64,000 nt of DNA from Bradyrhizobium amphicarpaeae (GTDB lineage: Bacteria; Pseudomonadota; Alphaproteobacteria; Rhizobiales; Xanthobacteraceae). Both the position numbers and the translations under genes were made by a program. Under the pieces are notes generated by a model. That model ran no database searches. It had not been told where the DNA came from and was given only the letters and a program-made list of their open reading frames with translations. Below are positions 49,550 to 58,383 of the stretch, piece after piece; position 1 is the stretch's first letter, and each line of letters begins with the position of its first letter. The stretch spans positions 1,518,001 through 1,582,000 of the forward strand of contig NZ_CP029426.2 in assembly GCF_002266435.3 (NCBI RefSeq), written 5' to 3'.

Positions 49550-50806
49550 ATGGCGCAACTGTCGGACGATTGCTTTGCCTTCGGCGGCCCGATGATGTCG
49601 GTCGACAAGGCCGTTGGCCTGATCACGACGCGCGTCGATGCGATCGCCGATATCGAGACGGTGGCGCTGGTCGAGGCGGACGGGCGGGTGCTGGCGCGCG
49701 ATGTCGCAGCGCCGCTGCCGCTGCCGCCCTTCACCAACTCGGCCGTCGACGGCTACGCCGTGCGCAACGCCGACATTCCGCAGGCTGCGGAGCGGGCGTT
49801 CCCGCTCGATGGCCGCATCCAGGCCGGCGCTCTTGCACAGGCACCGATCAAGCCTGGCTACACCGCACGCATCTTCACGGGCGCGCCGATGCCGCCGGAT
49901 GCCGAAACCGTCTTCATGCAGGAGGACGTCCGCATCGACGATAACGGAAAGATCGTGCTGCCGTCGGGGCTGAAGCCCGGCGCGAATGTCCGCCCTGCAG
50001 GCGAGGACATCCCGAAGGGGCACATCGCGTTGCGCGCCGGGCAGCGGCTGCGGCCGCAGCATGTCGCGCTTGCCGCCGCGTTCGGTCTTGTCGGTCTCGA
50101 CGTCGTCAGGCGCATTCGCGTTGCGGTGTTCTCGACCGGCGACGAACTGGCCTCGCCCGGCGAGCCGCGCGCGGCCCCGCAACTGTTCGATTCCAACCGC
50201 TTCATGCTGATGGCGATGCTGCGCCGGCTCGGCTGCGAGGTCAGCGATCTCGGCATCTTGCGCGACGAGCGGATTTCGCTCGCGAACGGCTTGAAGCAGG
50301 TTGCCGGCTCTCATGACCTGATCCTCACGACCGGCGGCGTCTCGACCGGCGAGGAGGACCACGTCAAGGCGGCGGTCGAGAGCATCGGCTCGCTGGTGCT
50401 GTGGCGGATGGCGATCAAGCCCGGCCGCCCCGTGGCGATGGGGATCATCGACGGCACGCCGCTGATCGGATTGCCCGGCAATCCCGTGGCAAGTTTCGTC
50501 ACCTTCGTCCATGTGGTGCGGCCGACCGTGTTGGCGCTCGCGGGCAGTCTTCCCGAGCCGCTGTTGCCGATCCCGGTGCGCGCTGCGTTTTCCTACAAGA
50601 AGAAGAACGGTCGCCGCGAATATGTGCGCGTTTCCCTGCGGCGCGCGCAGGACGGCCGGCTCGAGGCCGTCAAGTTTCCGCGCGAGGGGGCGGGGCTTCT
50701 GTCCTCGCTGGTCGAGACCGACGGCCTCGTCGAACTCGACGAGCCCATCACGCATGTCGAGCCAGGGCAGGACGTAGGCTTTTTGTCCTACGCGGATCTG
50801 CTGTAG
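49550..50806 (+). CDS. moeA: molybdopterin molybdenumtransferase MoeA
   Basis: A 418-residue canonical MoeA: SVDKAVGLITTRVDAIADIE, PLPPFTNSAVDGYAVRNADI, FTGAPMPPDAETVFMQED, RPAGEDIPKGHIALRAGQRL, VFSTGDELASPGE and TTGGVSTGEEDHVKAAVESI. IGLPGNPVASFVTFVHVVRP marks the molybdate-insertion site region. The enzyme ligates molybdate to adenylylated molybdopterin. Of the three MoeA-family genes here this is the most conventional one. Confidence 0.93.
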   Translation: MAQLSDDCFAFGGPMMSVDKAVGLITTRVDAIADIETVALVEADGRVLARDVAAPLPLPPFTNSAVDGYAVRNADIPQAAERAFPLDGRIQAGALAQAPIKPGYTARIFTGAPMPPDAETVFMQEDVRIDDNGKIVLPSGLKPGANVRPAGEDIPKGHIALRAGQRLRPQHVALAAAFGLVGLDVVRRIRVAVFSTGDELASPGEPRAAPQLFDSNRFMLMAMLRRLGCEVSDLGILRDERISLANGLKQVAGSHDLILTTGGVSTGEEDHVKAAVESIGSLVLWRMAIKPGRPVAMGIIDGTPLIGLPGNPVASFVTFVHVVRPTVLALAGSLPEPLLPIPVRAAFSYKKKNGRREYVRVSLRRAQDGRLEAVKFPREGAGLLSSLVETDGLVELDEPITHVEPGQDVGFLSYADLL

Positions 50807-50850
50807 AGACTTGCGTTGACCCCACCGCCTCGTCCCGCCATGTTGCGTCC

Positions 50851-51114
50851 ATGACCAGAACGACGCTCGATCTCACGGGATTGAAATGCCCGCTACCCGC
50901 CCTGAAGACCCGCAAGGCGCTGAAGCCGTTGCAGCCGGGCGATCAGCTCGAGGTCCATTGCACCGATCCCTTGTCGGTGATTGACATTCCGAACCTGATC
51001 CGCGAGACCGGCGACAAGGTCGAGATCACCGAGCGCAACGAGGCGCGCATCGTTTTCTTGATAGAAAAAGCGAATGGTTCAATAGAGAGTGTCAATGGTG
51101 CGCTGCGTTCTTGA
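50851..51114 (+). CDS. TusA-family sulfurtransferase
   Basis: Taken from ATG 50851 (87 residues); the open frame runs back to 50401 in shadow. The TusA motif is clear: LDLTGLKCPLPALKTRKALK with the active Cys in CPLP, then LEVHCTDPLSVIDIPNLIRE. TusA-like proteins carry sulfur; in formate dehydrogenase clusters they may help in cofactor sulfuration with FdhD, which is inference. It lies 44 bases after moeA. Confidence 0.87.
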   Translation: MTRTTLDLTGLKCPLPALKTRKALKPLQPGDQLEVHCTDPLSVIDIPNLIRETGDKVEITERNEARIVFLIEKANGSIESVNGALRS

Positions 51115-51429
51115 GAACGTTATCGCGCGGATACCAACCTTTTGTCTATCGACATCGATCATGGCTTCTGCCCAAATTGACTTTCTCCGCGCAGGCGCGG
51201 AGGTTGAGTCTCGCCTGCGATACGCGGGTCAACGGGCCATGCACGAAGCTTGCGCGTCGTATCGGGCATAGAGCCCCGCTCGAGGGGTTAATTTTTAAGA
51301 CGCGCGTGACGATCCTGGCGGGCGTCGGGTGATTGTGCGGAGCAGCAGGGACACGGCTGAACTGCGCCGGGCTGAGGAACGGGGTCATAGTGGCAGGCTG
51401 CTCAGAAGGGTGGCTTAGGGGAGGACTTG
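51115..51429. other. intergenic region before the OFA transporter
   Basis: About 315 bases with no convincing gene. It includes a CTCCGCG-CAGG-CGCGGAG hairpin (51185-51202) and a probable terminator at 51272-51297. The OFA promoter should lie in the last 130 bases; I see no clear consensus. Confidence 0.5.
51272..51297 (+). terminator. probable intrinsic terminator after the tusA-like gene
   Basis: AGCCCC-GCTCGA-GGGGTT forms a short stem (with a G-T pair) followed by AATTTTTA. It lies about 160 bases after the tusA-like stop and just upstream of the OFA gene region. Confidence 0.5.
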
Positions 51430-53085
51430 ATGACGACAGTTGAAAGCGCTGGGAAACTTTCGGGTGCAGGCGCGGGAATTCTCGATCGCGAACACACGGT
51501 CGCAAGGGCTGGCTTCAATCGCTGGCTGGTGCCGCCGGCGGCACTGTGCATCCATCTCTGCATCGGCATGGCCTATGGCTTCTCGGTGTTCTGGCTGCCG
51601 CTGTCGCGTTCGATCGGGATCACCCAGAGCAAGGCATGCCCGGACATCTCGCTGTGGCAGGAGCTCTTCACGACGACCTGCGACTGGAAAGTTGCGAGCC
51701 TCGGCTGGATGTATACGCTGTTCTTTGTGCTGCTCGGTGTCTCCGCCGCGATCTGGGGCGGGTGGCTCGAGCGCGCGGGTCCCCGCAAGGCTGGTTTCGT
51801 TGCTGCGCTTTGCTGGGGCGGCGGCCTCCTGATCGGCGCCTTCGGCATCTACGTCCATCAGCTCTGGATCATGTGGCTCGGGGCCGGCGTGATCGGAGGG
51901 GTCGGGCTTGGTCTCGGCTATATCTCGCCGGTGTCGACGCTGATCAAATGGTTTCCTGATCGCCGCGGCATGGCGACCGGCATGGCCATCATGGGTTTTG
52001 GCGGTGGTGCGATGATCGGTGCGCCGCTCGCCAATCTGCTCATCAACTACTTCAAGAGCGCGACGGACGTCGGCGTCTGGCAGACCTTCGTCGTGATGGG
52101 AGTGATCTACTTCGTCTTCATGACGATCGGCGCCTTTGCCTATCGGGTGACGCCGCCCGGCTGGCAGCCTGATGGCTGGACGCCGCCGAGCGAGAAGAAG
52201 TCGATGATCACCGAGCACCACGTGCACCTCAACAATGCGCACAAGACGCCGCAATTCTGGCTGATCTGGTGGGTGCTCTGCTTGAACGTCTCGGCGGGTA
52301 TCGGGGTGATCGGCATGGCCTCGCCCATGCTCCAGGAGATCTTCGCCGGCAAACTGATCGGGCATCCGGAACTGACGTTCAGCCAGCTTTCGGTCGAACA
52401 GAAGGCGTCGATCGCGGCGATCGCCGCCGGCTTCGCTGGCCTGCTGTCGCTGTTCAACATCGGCGGCCGGTTCTTCTGGGCGTCGATGTCGGACCTGATG
52501 GGTCGCAAGAACACCTACTACACGTTCTTCATCCTCGGCATCGTGCTCTATGCGCTGGCGCCGACCTTCGCGGCGATGGGCTCGAAGTTGCTGTTCGTGC
52601 TCGGCTTCGGCATCATCCTGTCGATGTACGGCGGCGGCTTCGCAACCGTGCCGGCCTATCTCGCCGATATGTTCGGCACGCAGTTCGTCGGGGCCATTCA
52701 CGGCCGGTTGCTGACGGCCTGGTCGACGGCGGGCATCATCGGCCCCGTCGTGGTCAACTACATCCGCGAGTTCCAGCTCGCGGCGGGCGTGCCACGCGAT
52801 CAGCTCTACAACACGACGATGTACATCCTGTGCGCCATGCTGATCGCCGGTTTGATCTGCAACTACCTGATCAAGCCAGTCGATCCGAAGTGGAACATGA
52901 GCTCCGAGGAGGTCGCCAGATTGCAGGCGGCCAGCGCGAAGAGCGAGGCGTCGATCCAGCACGGCTCGTTCGGCATCGGCAAGGGCGGTCTGGACGCCAG
53001 GGCGGCGATGTTCTGGGCGTTCGTCGGCGTACCGCTGGCCTGGGGCGTGTGGAAGACGCTGGAGAGCGCGGTGAAGATCTTCTGA
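51430..53085 (+). CDS. OFA-family (oxalate/formate antiporter) major facilitator
   Basis: A 551-residue MFS protein from ATG 51430, with GGGGAGGAC upstream. About twelve hydrophobic spans are visible, for example WLVPPAALCIHLCIGMAYGF, FFVLLGVSAAIWGGWLERAG, LWIMWLGAGVIGGVGLGLGY and WLIWWVLCLNVSAGIGVIGM. YISPVSTLIKWFPDRRGMAT is the OFA hallmark. OFA members exchange oxalate for formate or import related acids. The neighbouring formate dehydrogenase fits a formate/oxalate role. The C-terminus extends with a soluble tail. Confidence 0.88.
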   Translation: MTTVESAGKLSGAGAGILDREHTVARAGFNRWLVPPAALCIHLCIGMAYGFSVFWLPLSRSIGITQSKACPDISLWQELFTTTCDWKVASLGWMYTLFFVLLGVSAAIWGGWLERAGPRKAGFVAALCWGGGLLIGAFGIYVHQLWIMWLGAGVIGGVGLGLGYISPVSTLIKWFPDRRGMATGMAIMGFGGGAMIGAPLANLLINYFKSATDVGVWQTFVVMGVIYFVFMTIGAFAYRVTPPGWQPDGWTPPSEKKSMITEHHVHLNNAHKTPQFWLIWWVLCLNVSAGIGVIGMASPMLQEIFAGKLIGHPELTFSQLSVEQKASIAAIAAGFAGLLSLFNIGGRFFWASMSDLMGRKNTYYTFFILGIVLYALAPTFAAMGSKLLFVLGFGIILSMYGGGFATVPAYLADMFGTQFVGAIHGRLLTAWSTAGIIGPVVVNYIREFQLAAGVPRDQLYNTTMYILCAMLIAGLICNYLIKPVDPKWNMSSEEVARLQAASAKSEASIQHGSFGIGKGGLDARAAMFWAFVGVPLAWGVWKTLESAVKIF

Positions 53086-53175
53086 TCACAGTCGACATGG
53101 TCGCGGGACGCTGGTGATCGGCGTCCTGCGGCATTCGCTTTTCAAATCATCAAGAATGGGATTTAGGGGATTCTT

Positions 53176-53451
53176 ATGCTTCGCACCCGCATCTGCCTTG
53201 CCGCCGTGCTGCTCGCTGCAAGCCTTCATGCTGCATCGGCACAGACCGCGGCGGCGCCTGCAACCACGGCTGCAACGACCGAGGCCAAGCCCGGTAAGAT
53301 CAAGCTCACCATGCAGAAGCTGAAGGACATGAAGGCCAAATGGGCGGCCAACAAGCCGAAGCTGAAGGCCTGTCGCTCTGAAGTGAAGTCCAAGGGCCTT
53401 ACTGGCGATGATCGCTGGTTCTACATCGAAGAGTGCATGAACAAGACTTGA
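53176..53451 (+). CDS. small secreted PsiF-like protein
   Basis: A 91-residue protein with a signal peptide (RICLAAVLLAASLHAASAQ), an Ala/Thr-rich linker and a single PsiF-like repeat at the end, KLKACRSEVKSKGLTGDDRW followed by FYIEECM. The two Cys could form a disulphide. PsiF was named from phosphate starvation in E. coli but its function is not known. It lies 90 bases after the OFA gene and 247 bases before the dehydrogenase start. Confidence 0.75.
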   Translation: MLRTRICLAAVLLAASLHAASAQTAAAPATTAATTEAKPGKIKLTMQKLKDMKAKWAANKPKLKACRSEVKSKGLTGDDRWFYIEECMNKT

Positions 53452-53542
53452 GGCAGGTTCCGCGTAGCGTTTGCGTGAAGGGGCGTGGCAGGGCGGCTGC
53501 CCGCCCCTAATCATTATAGAGCCGTTCCAAATTTGCTTGCCC

Positions 53543-53558
53543 CTCTGGTATACCAGAG
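53543..53558. promoter_or_regulatory. 16-bp perfect palindrome CTCTGGTATACCAGAG upstream of formate dehydrogenase
   Basis: Perfectly symmetric, 140 bases before the first dehydrogenase gene. The TGGTATACCA core is typical of GntR/FadR-type (FCD) operators. A related palindrome TTGTATACAA lies before the GntR gene at 63212. It is the best candidate regulatory site for the operon. Confidence 0.7.
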
Positions 53559-53698
53559 ACTAGAGTTGAGCTGAATGAGGCTCGATGCAGGGGACGCCGG
53601 GGCGCGCGGTTCCATCGGTCGAGCCTGGAAATGAAGGCGGATCGCGAAGGCGGTGCTGCCCGAGATCATCGCGGATTTAGGGAGAACGCGACGTTTCC

Positions 53699-55408
53699 AT
53701 GAGCAGCAACGACGACGTTCACAAGGTCAGAGAATTCGAGCATCCCGGCGAGGGACGCCGGCGCGCCAAGGCCACGCCCAAGGGGCGGCAGGTCGATCCC
53801 GCCGCCGCGCACGAGATCGAGCAATTGCTCGGCGACAAGCCGCGGCGGCGCGATCTCCTGATCGAATATTTGCACCTGATCCAGGACAAATATCATCAGA
53901 TCTCGGCCGCGCATCTGGCCGCGCTCGCCGACGAGATGAAGCTCGCCTTTGCCGAGGTGTTCGAGACTGCGACCTTCTACGCGCATTTCGACGTGGTGAA
54001 GGAGGGCGAACCGGATATCGCCCCGCTGACGATCCGCGTCTGCGATTCTCTCACCTGTGCGATGCTCGGCGGCGAAAAGCTGCTCGAGGATCTGCAGAGC
54101 GCATCGGGTCCCGGCATCCGCGTCGTCCGCGCACCCTGTGTCGGCCGCTGCGACACCGCGCCAGCTGCGGAAGTCGGCCACAACTTCGTCGATCACGCGA
54201 CCGTCGCCAATGTGATGGCGGCCGCGAAGAGCGGCGACACCCATGCGCACCTGCCCGAATATGTCGACTACGACGCCTATGTCGCTGATGGCGGCTACAA
54301 ACTCCTCAACCGCGTGCGCTCGGGCGAATTGTCCAAGGACGATCTCCTGAAGGGGCTCGACGACGCCTCGCTGCGCGGCCTCGGCGGCGCCGGCTTCCCG
54401 ACGGGGCGGAAGTGGCGCGCCGTGCTCGGCGAGCCCGGTCCGCGGTTGATGGCGATCAACGGCGACGAGGGCGAGCCCGGCACGTTCAAGGACCGCATCT
54501 ATCTCGAAAGCGACCCGCATCGCTTCGTCGAGGGCATGCTGATCGGCGCTTATGTGGTGCAGGCGTCCGACGTCTATATCTACCTGCGCGACGAATATCC
54601 GGCCTCGCGCGAGATCCTCGAGCGCGAGATCGCAAAGCTGCCGCCGGGCGGCCCGACGCTGCACATGCGCCGCGGCGCCGGCGCCTACATCTGTGGCGAG
54701 GAATCCTCGCTGCTCGAAAGCATCGAGGGCAAGCGCGGCCTGCCCCGGCACAAGCCGCCTTATCCGTTCCAGGTCGGCCTGTTCGGCCTGCCGACGCTGA
54801 TCAACAACATCGAGACGCTGTGGTGGGTGCGCGACATCGTCGAGAAGGGCGCCGACTGGTGGAAGGGCCATGGTCGCCACGAGCGTCATGGCCTGCGCAG
54901 CTTCTCGGTCTCGGGCCGCGTGAAAAATCCCGGCATGAAGCTCGCGCCCGCGGGCATCACCGTGCGCGAGCTGATCGACGAATATTGCGGCGGCATGGCC
55001 GACGGCCATCAATTCTACGCGTACCTGCCGGGCGGTGCGTCCGGTGGCATCCTGCCGGCGTCGATGGACGACATCCCGCTCGATTTCGGCACGCTGGAAA
55101 AATACGGCTGCTTCATCGGCTCCGCCGCGATCGTGATCCTGTCGCAAAAGGACAGCGTGCGCGCGGCTGCGCTCAATCTGATGAAGTTCTTCGAGGACGA
55201 GAGTTGCGGCCAGTGCACGCCGTGCCGGGTCGGAACCCAGAAGGCGGCGCTGCTGATGCAGCAGCCGGTCTGGAACCGGGCTCTTCTGGAAGAATTGAGC
55301 CAGGCGATGCGCGATGCCTCGATCTGCGGGCTCGGACAGGCGGCATCGAATCCGCTGGCCACCGTGATCAAATATTTCCCTGACGAGTTCAAGGAAGCGG
55401 CCGAATGA
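53699..55408 (+). CDS. NAD-dependent formate dehydrogenase, fused NuoE/NuoF-like flavoprotein subunit
   Basis: A 569-residue protein. Residues 1 to about 175 are a NuoE-like thioredoxin-fold domain with a 2Fe-2S cluster ligated by four Cys in RVCDSLTCAMLGG and RAPCVGRCDTAP. From about 200 a NuoF-like domain follows: LRGLGGAGFPTGRKWRAVLG (FMN), INGDEGEPGTFKDR, GAYICGEESSLLESIEGKRG (NADH), and the 4Fe-4S ligands ESCGQCTPCRVGT. This fused arrangement is that of the beta subunit of tungsten formate dehydrogenase 1 in Methylorubrum. It passes electrons from the alpha subunit to NAD. It overlaps the next gene by 4 bases (ATGA). The RBS AGGGAG is 14 bases before the ATG. Confidence 0.92.
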   Translation: MSSNDDVHKVREFEHPGEGRRRAKATPKGRQVDPAAAHEIEQLLGDKPRRRDLLIEYLHLIQDKYHQISAAHLAALADEMKLAFAEVFETATFYAHFDVVKEGEPDIAPLTIRVCDSLTCAMLGGEKLLEDLQSASGPGIRVVRAPCVGRCDTAPAAEVGHNFVDHATVANVMAAAKSGDTHAHLPEYVDYDAYVADGGYKLLNRVRSGELSKDDLLKGLDDASLRGLGGAGFPTGRKWRAVLGEPGPRLMAINGDEGEPGTFKDRIYLESDPHRFVEGMLIGAYVVQASDVYIYLRDEYPASREILEREIAKLPPGGPTLHMRRGAGAYICGEESSLLESIEGKRGLPRHKPPYPFQVGLFGLPTLINNIETLWWVRDIVEKGADWWKGHGRHERHGLRSFSVSGRVKNPGMKLAPAGITVRELIDEYCGGMADGHQFYAYLPGGASGGILPASMDDIPLDFGTLEKYGCFIGSAAIVILSQKDSVRAAALNLMKFFEDESCGQCTPCRVGTQKAALLMQQPVWNRALLEELSQAMRDASICGLGQAASNPLATVIKYFPDEFKEAAE

Positions 55409-58173
55409 CCAAGATTACGTTCGAACTCGACGGCAAGCAGGTCGAGGCCAAGCCCGGCGAGACCATCTGGCAGGTGGCCAAGCGGCAGGGCCGCGAGATT
55501 CCGCATCTCTGCTATTCGCCGGCACCCGACTATCGGCCCGACGGCAATTGCCGCGCCTGCATGGTCGAGATCGAGGGCGAGCGTGTGCTCGCGGCATCCT
55601 GCAAGCGCACGCCGTCCGTCGGCATGAAGGTGAAGTCGGAGTCCGCGCGTGCGGTGTCGGCGCAAAAGATGGTGATGGAGCTGCTGGTGGCCGACCAGCC
55701 GGCGCGCGAGACCTCGCACGATCCGGATTCCAAGTTCTGGCATTGGGCCGAAACCACCGGGGTCACGGAGAGCCGCTTCCCCTCCGCCGAGCGCTGGGAG
55801 ACCGATGCCAGCCATCCGGCGATGAGGGTCAACCTCGATGCCTGCATCCAGTGCGGCCTGTGCGTGCGCGCCTGCCGCGAGGTCCAGGTCAACGATGTCA
55901 TCGGCATGGCTTATCGCAACCATGGCTCGAAGATCGTGTTCGACTTCGACGATCCCATGGGCGAGTCCACTTGCGTCGCCTGCGGCGAATGCGTTCAGGC
56001 CTGCCCGACCGGCGCGTTGATGCCGGCCGTGATGCTCGACGAGAAGCAGACCCGCGTCACCTATGCCGACAAGAAGGTGGATTCGCTCTGCCCGTTCTGC
56101 GGCGTCGGCTGCCAGGTGACTTACGAGGTCAAGGACGAGAAGGTGATCTATGCGGAGGGCCGCGATGGTCCCGCCAATCACAACCGCCTCTGCGTCAAGG
56201 GCCGCTTCGGCTTCGACTACATCCACCATCCGCATCGCCTGACCAAGCCGCTGGTGCGGCTGCCGAACGCGAAGAAGGATGCCAACGACCAGGTCGATCC
56301 GGCCAATCCCTTTACCCATTTCCGCGAAGCGAGCTGGGAAGAAGCGCTCGACATCGCCGCCAAGGGCCTTGTCAAGATCCGCGACGAGAAGGGCGTGAAG
56401 GCGCTGGCCGGCTTCGGCTCGGCCAAGGGTTCGAACGAGGAGGCCTATCTGTTCCAGAAGCTGGTGCGCACCGGCTTCGGCTCCAACAATGTCGACCATT
56501 GCACCCGTCTGTGCCACGCTTCGTCGGTAGCCGCGCTGTTCGAAGGCCTGAGCTCGGGCGCGGTGTCGGCGCCGTTCTCGGCCGCGATGGACGCCGAGGT
56601 CATCATCGTGATCGGTGCCAACCCGACCGTGAACCATCCGGTCGCCGCGACCTTCATCAAGAACGCGGTCAAGCAGAACGGCGCCAAGCTGTTCGTGATG
56701 GATCCCCGCCGGCAGACGCTGTCGCGTCACGCAACCCGGCACCTGCAGTTCAAGCCGGGCTCCGACGTTGCGATGCTGAACGCGATGATCAACACGATCA
56801 TCACCGAAGGCTTGACCGACGACCAGTACATCGCCGGCTACACCGAGGGTTTTGAGGACCTCAAGGAGAAGATCAAGGAGTTCACGCCGGAGAAGATGGA
56901 GGCGATCTGCGGCATCCCGGCGCAAACCCTGCGCGAGGTCGCGCGGACCTATGCGCGCGCAAAATCGTCGATCATCTTCTGGGGCATGGGCATCAGCCAG
57001 CATGTCCACGGCACCGACAATGCGCGCTGCCTGATTGCGCTGGCGCTGATCACCGGCCAGGTCGGCCGTCCCGGCACCGGCCTGCATCCGCTGCGCGGCC
57101 AGAACAACGTGCAGGGCGCCTCCGACGCCGGCCTGATCCCGATGTTCCTGCCGGACTATCAGCCGGTCGGCCGCGACGATCTGCGCGGCAATTTCGAGAA
57201 GCTCTGGCAGCAGGATCTCGATCCCGTCCGCGGCCTCACCGTGGTCGAGATCATGAACGCGATCCACGCCGGCGAGATCACGGGCATGTACATCGAGGGC
57301 GAGAACCCCGCGATGTCCGACCCCGATCTGCAGCATGCCCGCCAGGCGCTCGCGATGCTCGATCATCTCGTGGTGCAGGACCTGTTCGTCACCGAGACCG
57401 CGTTCCATGCCGACGTCATCCTGCCGGCCTCGGCTTTCGCGGAGAAGGAAGGCTCCTTCACCAACACCGATCGCCGCGTGCAGTTGGCGCGCCAGGTGAT
57501 CAAGCCGCCCGGTGATGCGCGGCAGGATCTCTGGATCATCCAGGAGATCGGCAAGCGCATGGGCCTGCCCTGGAATTATGCCGGCCCCGGCGACGTCTTC
57601 ACCGAGATGGCAGAGCTGATGCCGTCGCTGAAGAACATCACTTGGGATCGTCTGGTGCGCGAAGGCGCGGTGACCTATCCCGTCGATGCGCCCGACAAGC
57701 CCGGCAACGAGATCATCTTCACCACGGGCTTTCCGACCGCGAGCGGCCGCGGCAAGATCGTGCCGGCCAAGGTGATCCCGCCGGACGAGATCCCCGACGC
57801 CGAATATCCCATGGTGCTGTCGACCGGCCGCGTGCTGGAGCACTGGCACACCGGCTCGATGACCCGCCGCGCGCATGTGCTCGACCAGATCGAACCCGAG
57901 GCTGTCGCGTTCATGTCGCCGAAGGACATGCACGCAAAGAAGCTCGCGCCGGGTGATTTCATTCGCCTCGAGACCCGCCGCGGCGCGCTCGAGGTCAAGG
58001 TCCGCTCAGATCGCGACGTGCCGCAGAATATGGTGTTCATGCCGTTCTGCTACGCGGAGGCTGCGGCGAATTTGCTGACCAATCCGGCGCTCGATCCGTT
58101 CGGCAAGATTCCGGAGTTCAAGTTCTGCGCGGCCAGAGCCGAGCGCGCGGAGATACGGGACGCGGCGGAATAG
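55405..58173 (+). CDS. NAD-dependent formate dehydrogenase, molybdenum/tungsten alpha subunit
   Basis: A 922-residue protein. The N-terminal domain is a 2Fe-2S ferredoxin (HLCYSPAPDYRPDGNCRACM), followed by two 4Fe-4S clusters (CIQCGLCVRACREV and CVACGECVQACPTGAL). The bis-MGD domain has a 4Fe-4S at CPFCGVGCQVTYEVKDEK with NRLCVKGRFG. The catalytic site is HCTRLCHASS with Cys370 as the metal ligand and His371 next to it; it is Cys, not Sec. IEGENPAMSDPDLQHARQAL and MVLSTGRVLEHWHTGSMTRR are the expected cofactor-binding regions. It oxidises formate to CO2. Whether Mo or W is used cannot be read from sequence; the adjoining TupA favours W. Length and layout match FDH1/FdsA-type subunits. Confidence 0.94.
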   Translation: MTKITFELDGKQVEAKPGETIWQVAKRQGREIPHLCYSPAPDYRPDGNCRACMVEIEGERVLAASCKRTPSVGMKVKSESARAVSAQKMVMELLVADQPARETSHDPDSKFWHWAETTGVTESRFPSAERWETDASHPAMRVNLDACIQCGLCVRACREVQVNDVIGMAYRNHGSKIVFDFDDPMGESTCVACGECVQACPTGALMPAVMLDEKQTRVTYADKKVDSLCPFCGVGCQVTYEVKDEKVIYAEGRDGPANHNRLCVKGRFGFDYIHHPHRLTKPLVRLPNAKKDANDQVDPANPFTHFREASWEEALDIAAKGLVKIRDEKGVKALAGFGSAKGSNEEAYLFQKLVRTGFGSNNVDHCTRLCHASSVAALFEGLSSGAVSAPFSAAMDAEVIIVIGANPTVNHPVAATFIKNAVKQNGAKLFVMDPRRQTLSRHATRHLQFKPGSDVAMLNAMINTIITEGLTDDQYIAGYTEGFEDLKEKIKEFTPEKMEAICGIPAQTLREVARTYARAKSSIIFWGMGISQHVHGTDNARCLIALALITGQVGRPGTGLHPLRGQNNVQGASDAGLIPMFLPDYQPVGRDDLRGNFEKLWQQDLDPVRGLTVVEIMNAIHAGEITGMYIEGENPAMSDPDLQHARQALAMLDHLVVQDLFVTETAFHADVILPASAFAEKEGSFTNTDRRVQLARQVIKPPGDARQDLWIIQEIGKRMGLPWNYAGPGDVFTEMAELMPSLKNITWDRLVREGAVTYPVDAPDKPGNEIIFTTGFPTASGRGKIVPAKVIPPDEIPDAEYPMVLSTGRVLEHWHTGSMTRRAHVLDQIEPEAVAFMSPKDMHAKKLAPGDFIRLETRRGALEVKVRSDRDVPQNMVFMPFCYAEAAANLLTNPALDPFGKIPEFKFCAARAERAEIRDAAE

Positions 58174-58178
58174 GGACT

Positions 58179-58198
58179 ACGCCGTCGTTTGGCGGCGT
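58179..58198 (+). terminator. short hairpin after the formate dehydrogenase operon
   Basis: ACGCCG and CGGCGT form a 6-base stem with an 8-base loop, 6 bases after the stop codon. No strong T-run follows. Confidence 0.4.
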
Positions 58199-58222
58199 GG
58201 TTTCGCAGACCCCAACCTCGGT

Positions 58223-58248
58223 GTCGTCCCGACGAACGCCGGGACGAC
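58223..58248. repeat. inverted repeat GTCGTCCC / GGGACGAC
   Basis: Perfect 8-base arms with the 10-base spacer GACGAACGCC. It looks like a common rhizobial dispersed hairpin (GTCGTCCC...GGGACGAC) and may help end the transcript. Confidence 0.65.
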
Positions 58249-58283
58249 GGATGGTTGTGTGGCGGGCATTTGTCCCACAAACG

Positions 58284-58365
58284 TCATTGCGAGCGTAGCG
58301 AAGCAATCCAGACTGCCTCGGCGGCGAGATTCTGGATTGCTTCGTTGCTTCGCTCCTCGCAATGA
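58284..58365. repeat. inverted repeat, ATTGCGAGCG...CAATCCAGA family (copy 2)
   Basis: TCATTGCGAGCGTAGCGAAG then CAATCCAGA pairs with TCTGGATTGCTTCG and TCGCAATGA, with one extra short direct repeat (TTGCTTCG) in the right arm. It is a relative of the element at 48881-48952. Confidence 0.8.
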
Positions 58366-58383
58366 CGGTGGTAGATATCGCCT

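Noticed and set aside
56490..56520. A selenocysteine codon in the formate dehydrogenase
   Set aside because: The catalytic position is TGC (Cys370); no in-frame TGA is present.
55015..57933. A 972-codon open frame on the minus strand opposite formate dehydrogenase
   Set aside because: It is an antisense shadow of the well-conserved dehydrogenase genes in high-GC DNA; it reads as His/Arg/Asp-rich noise with no recognisable domain.
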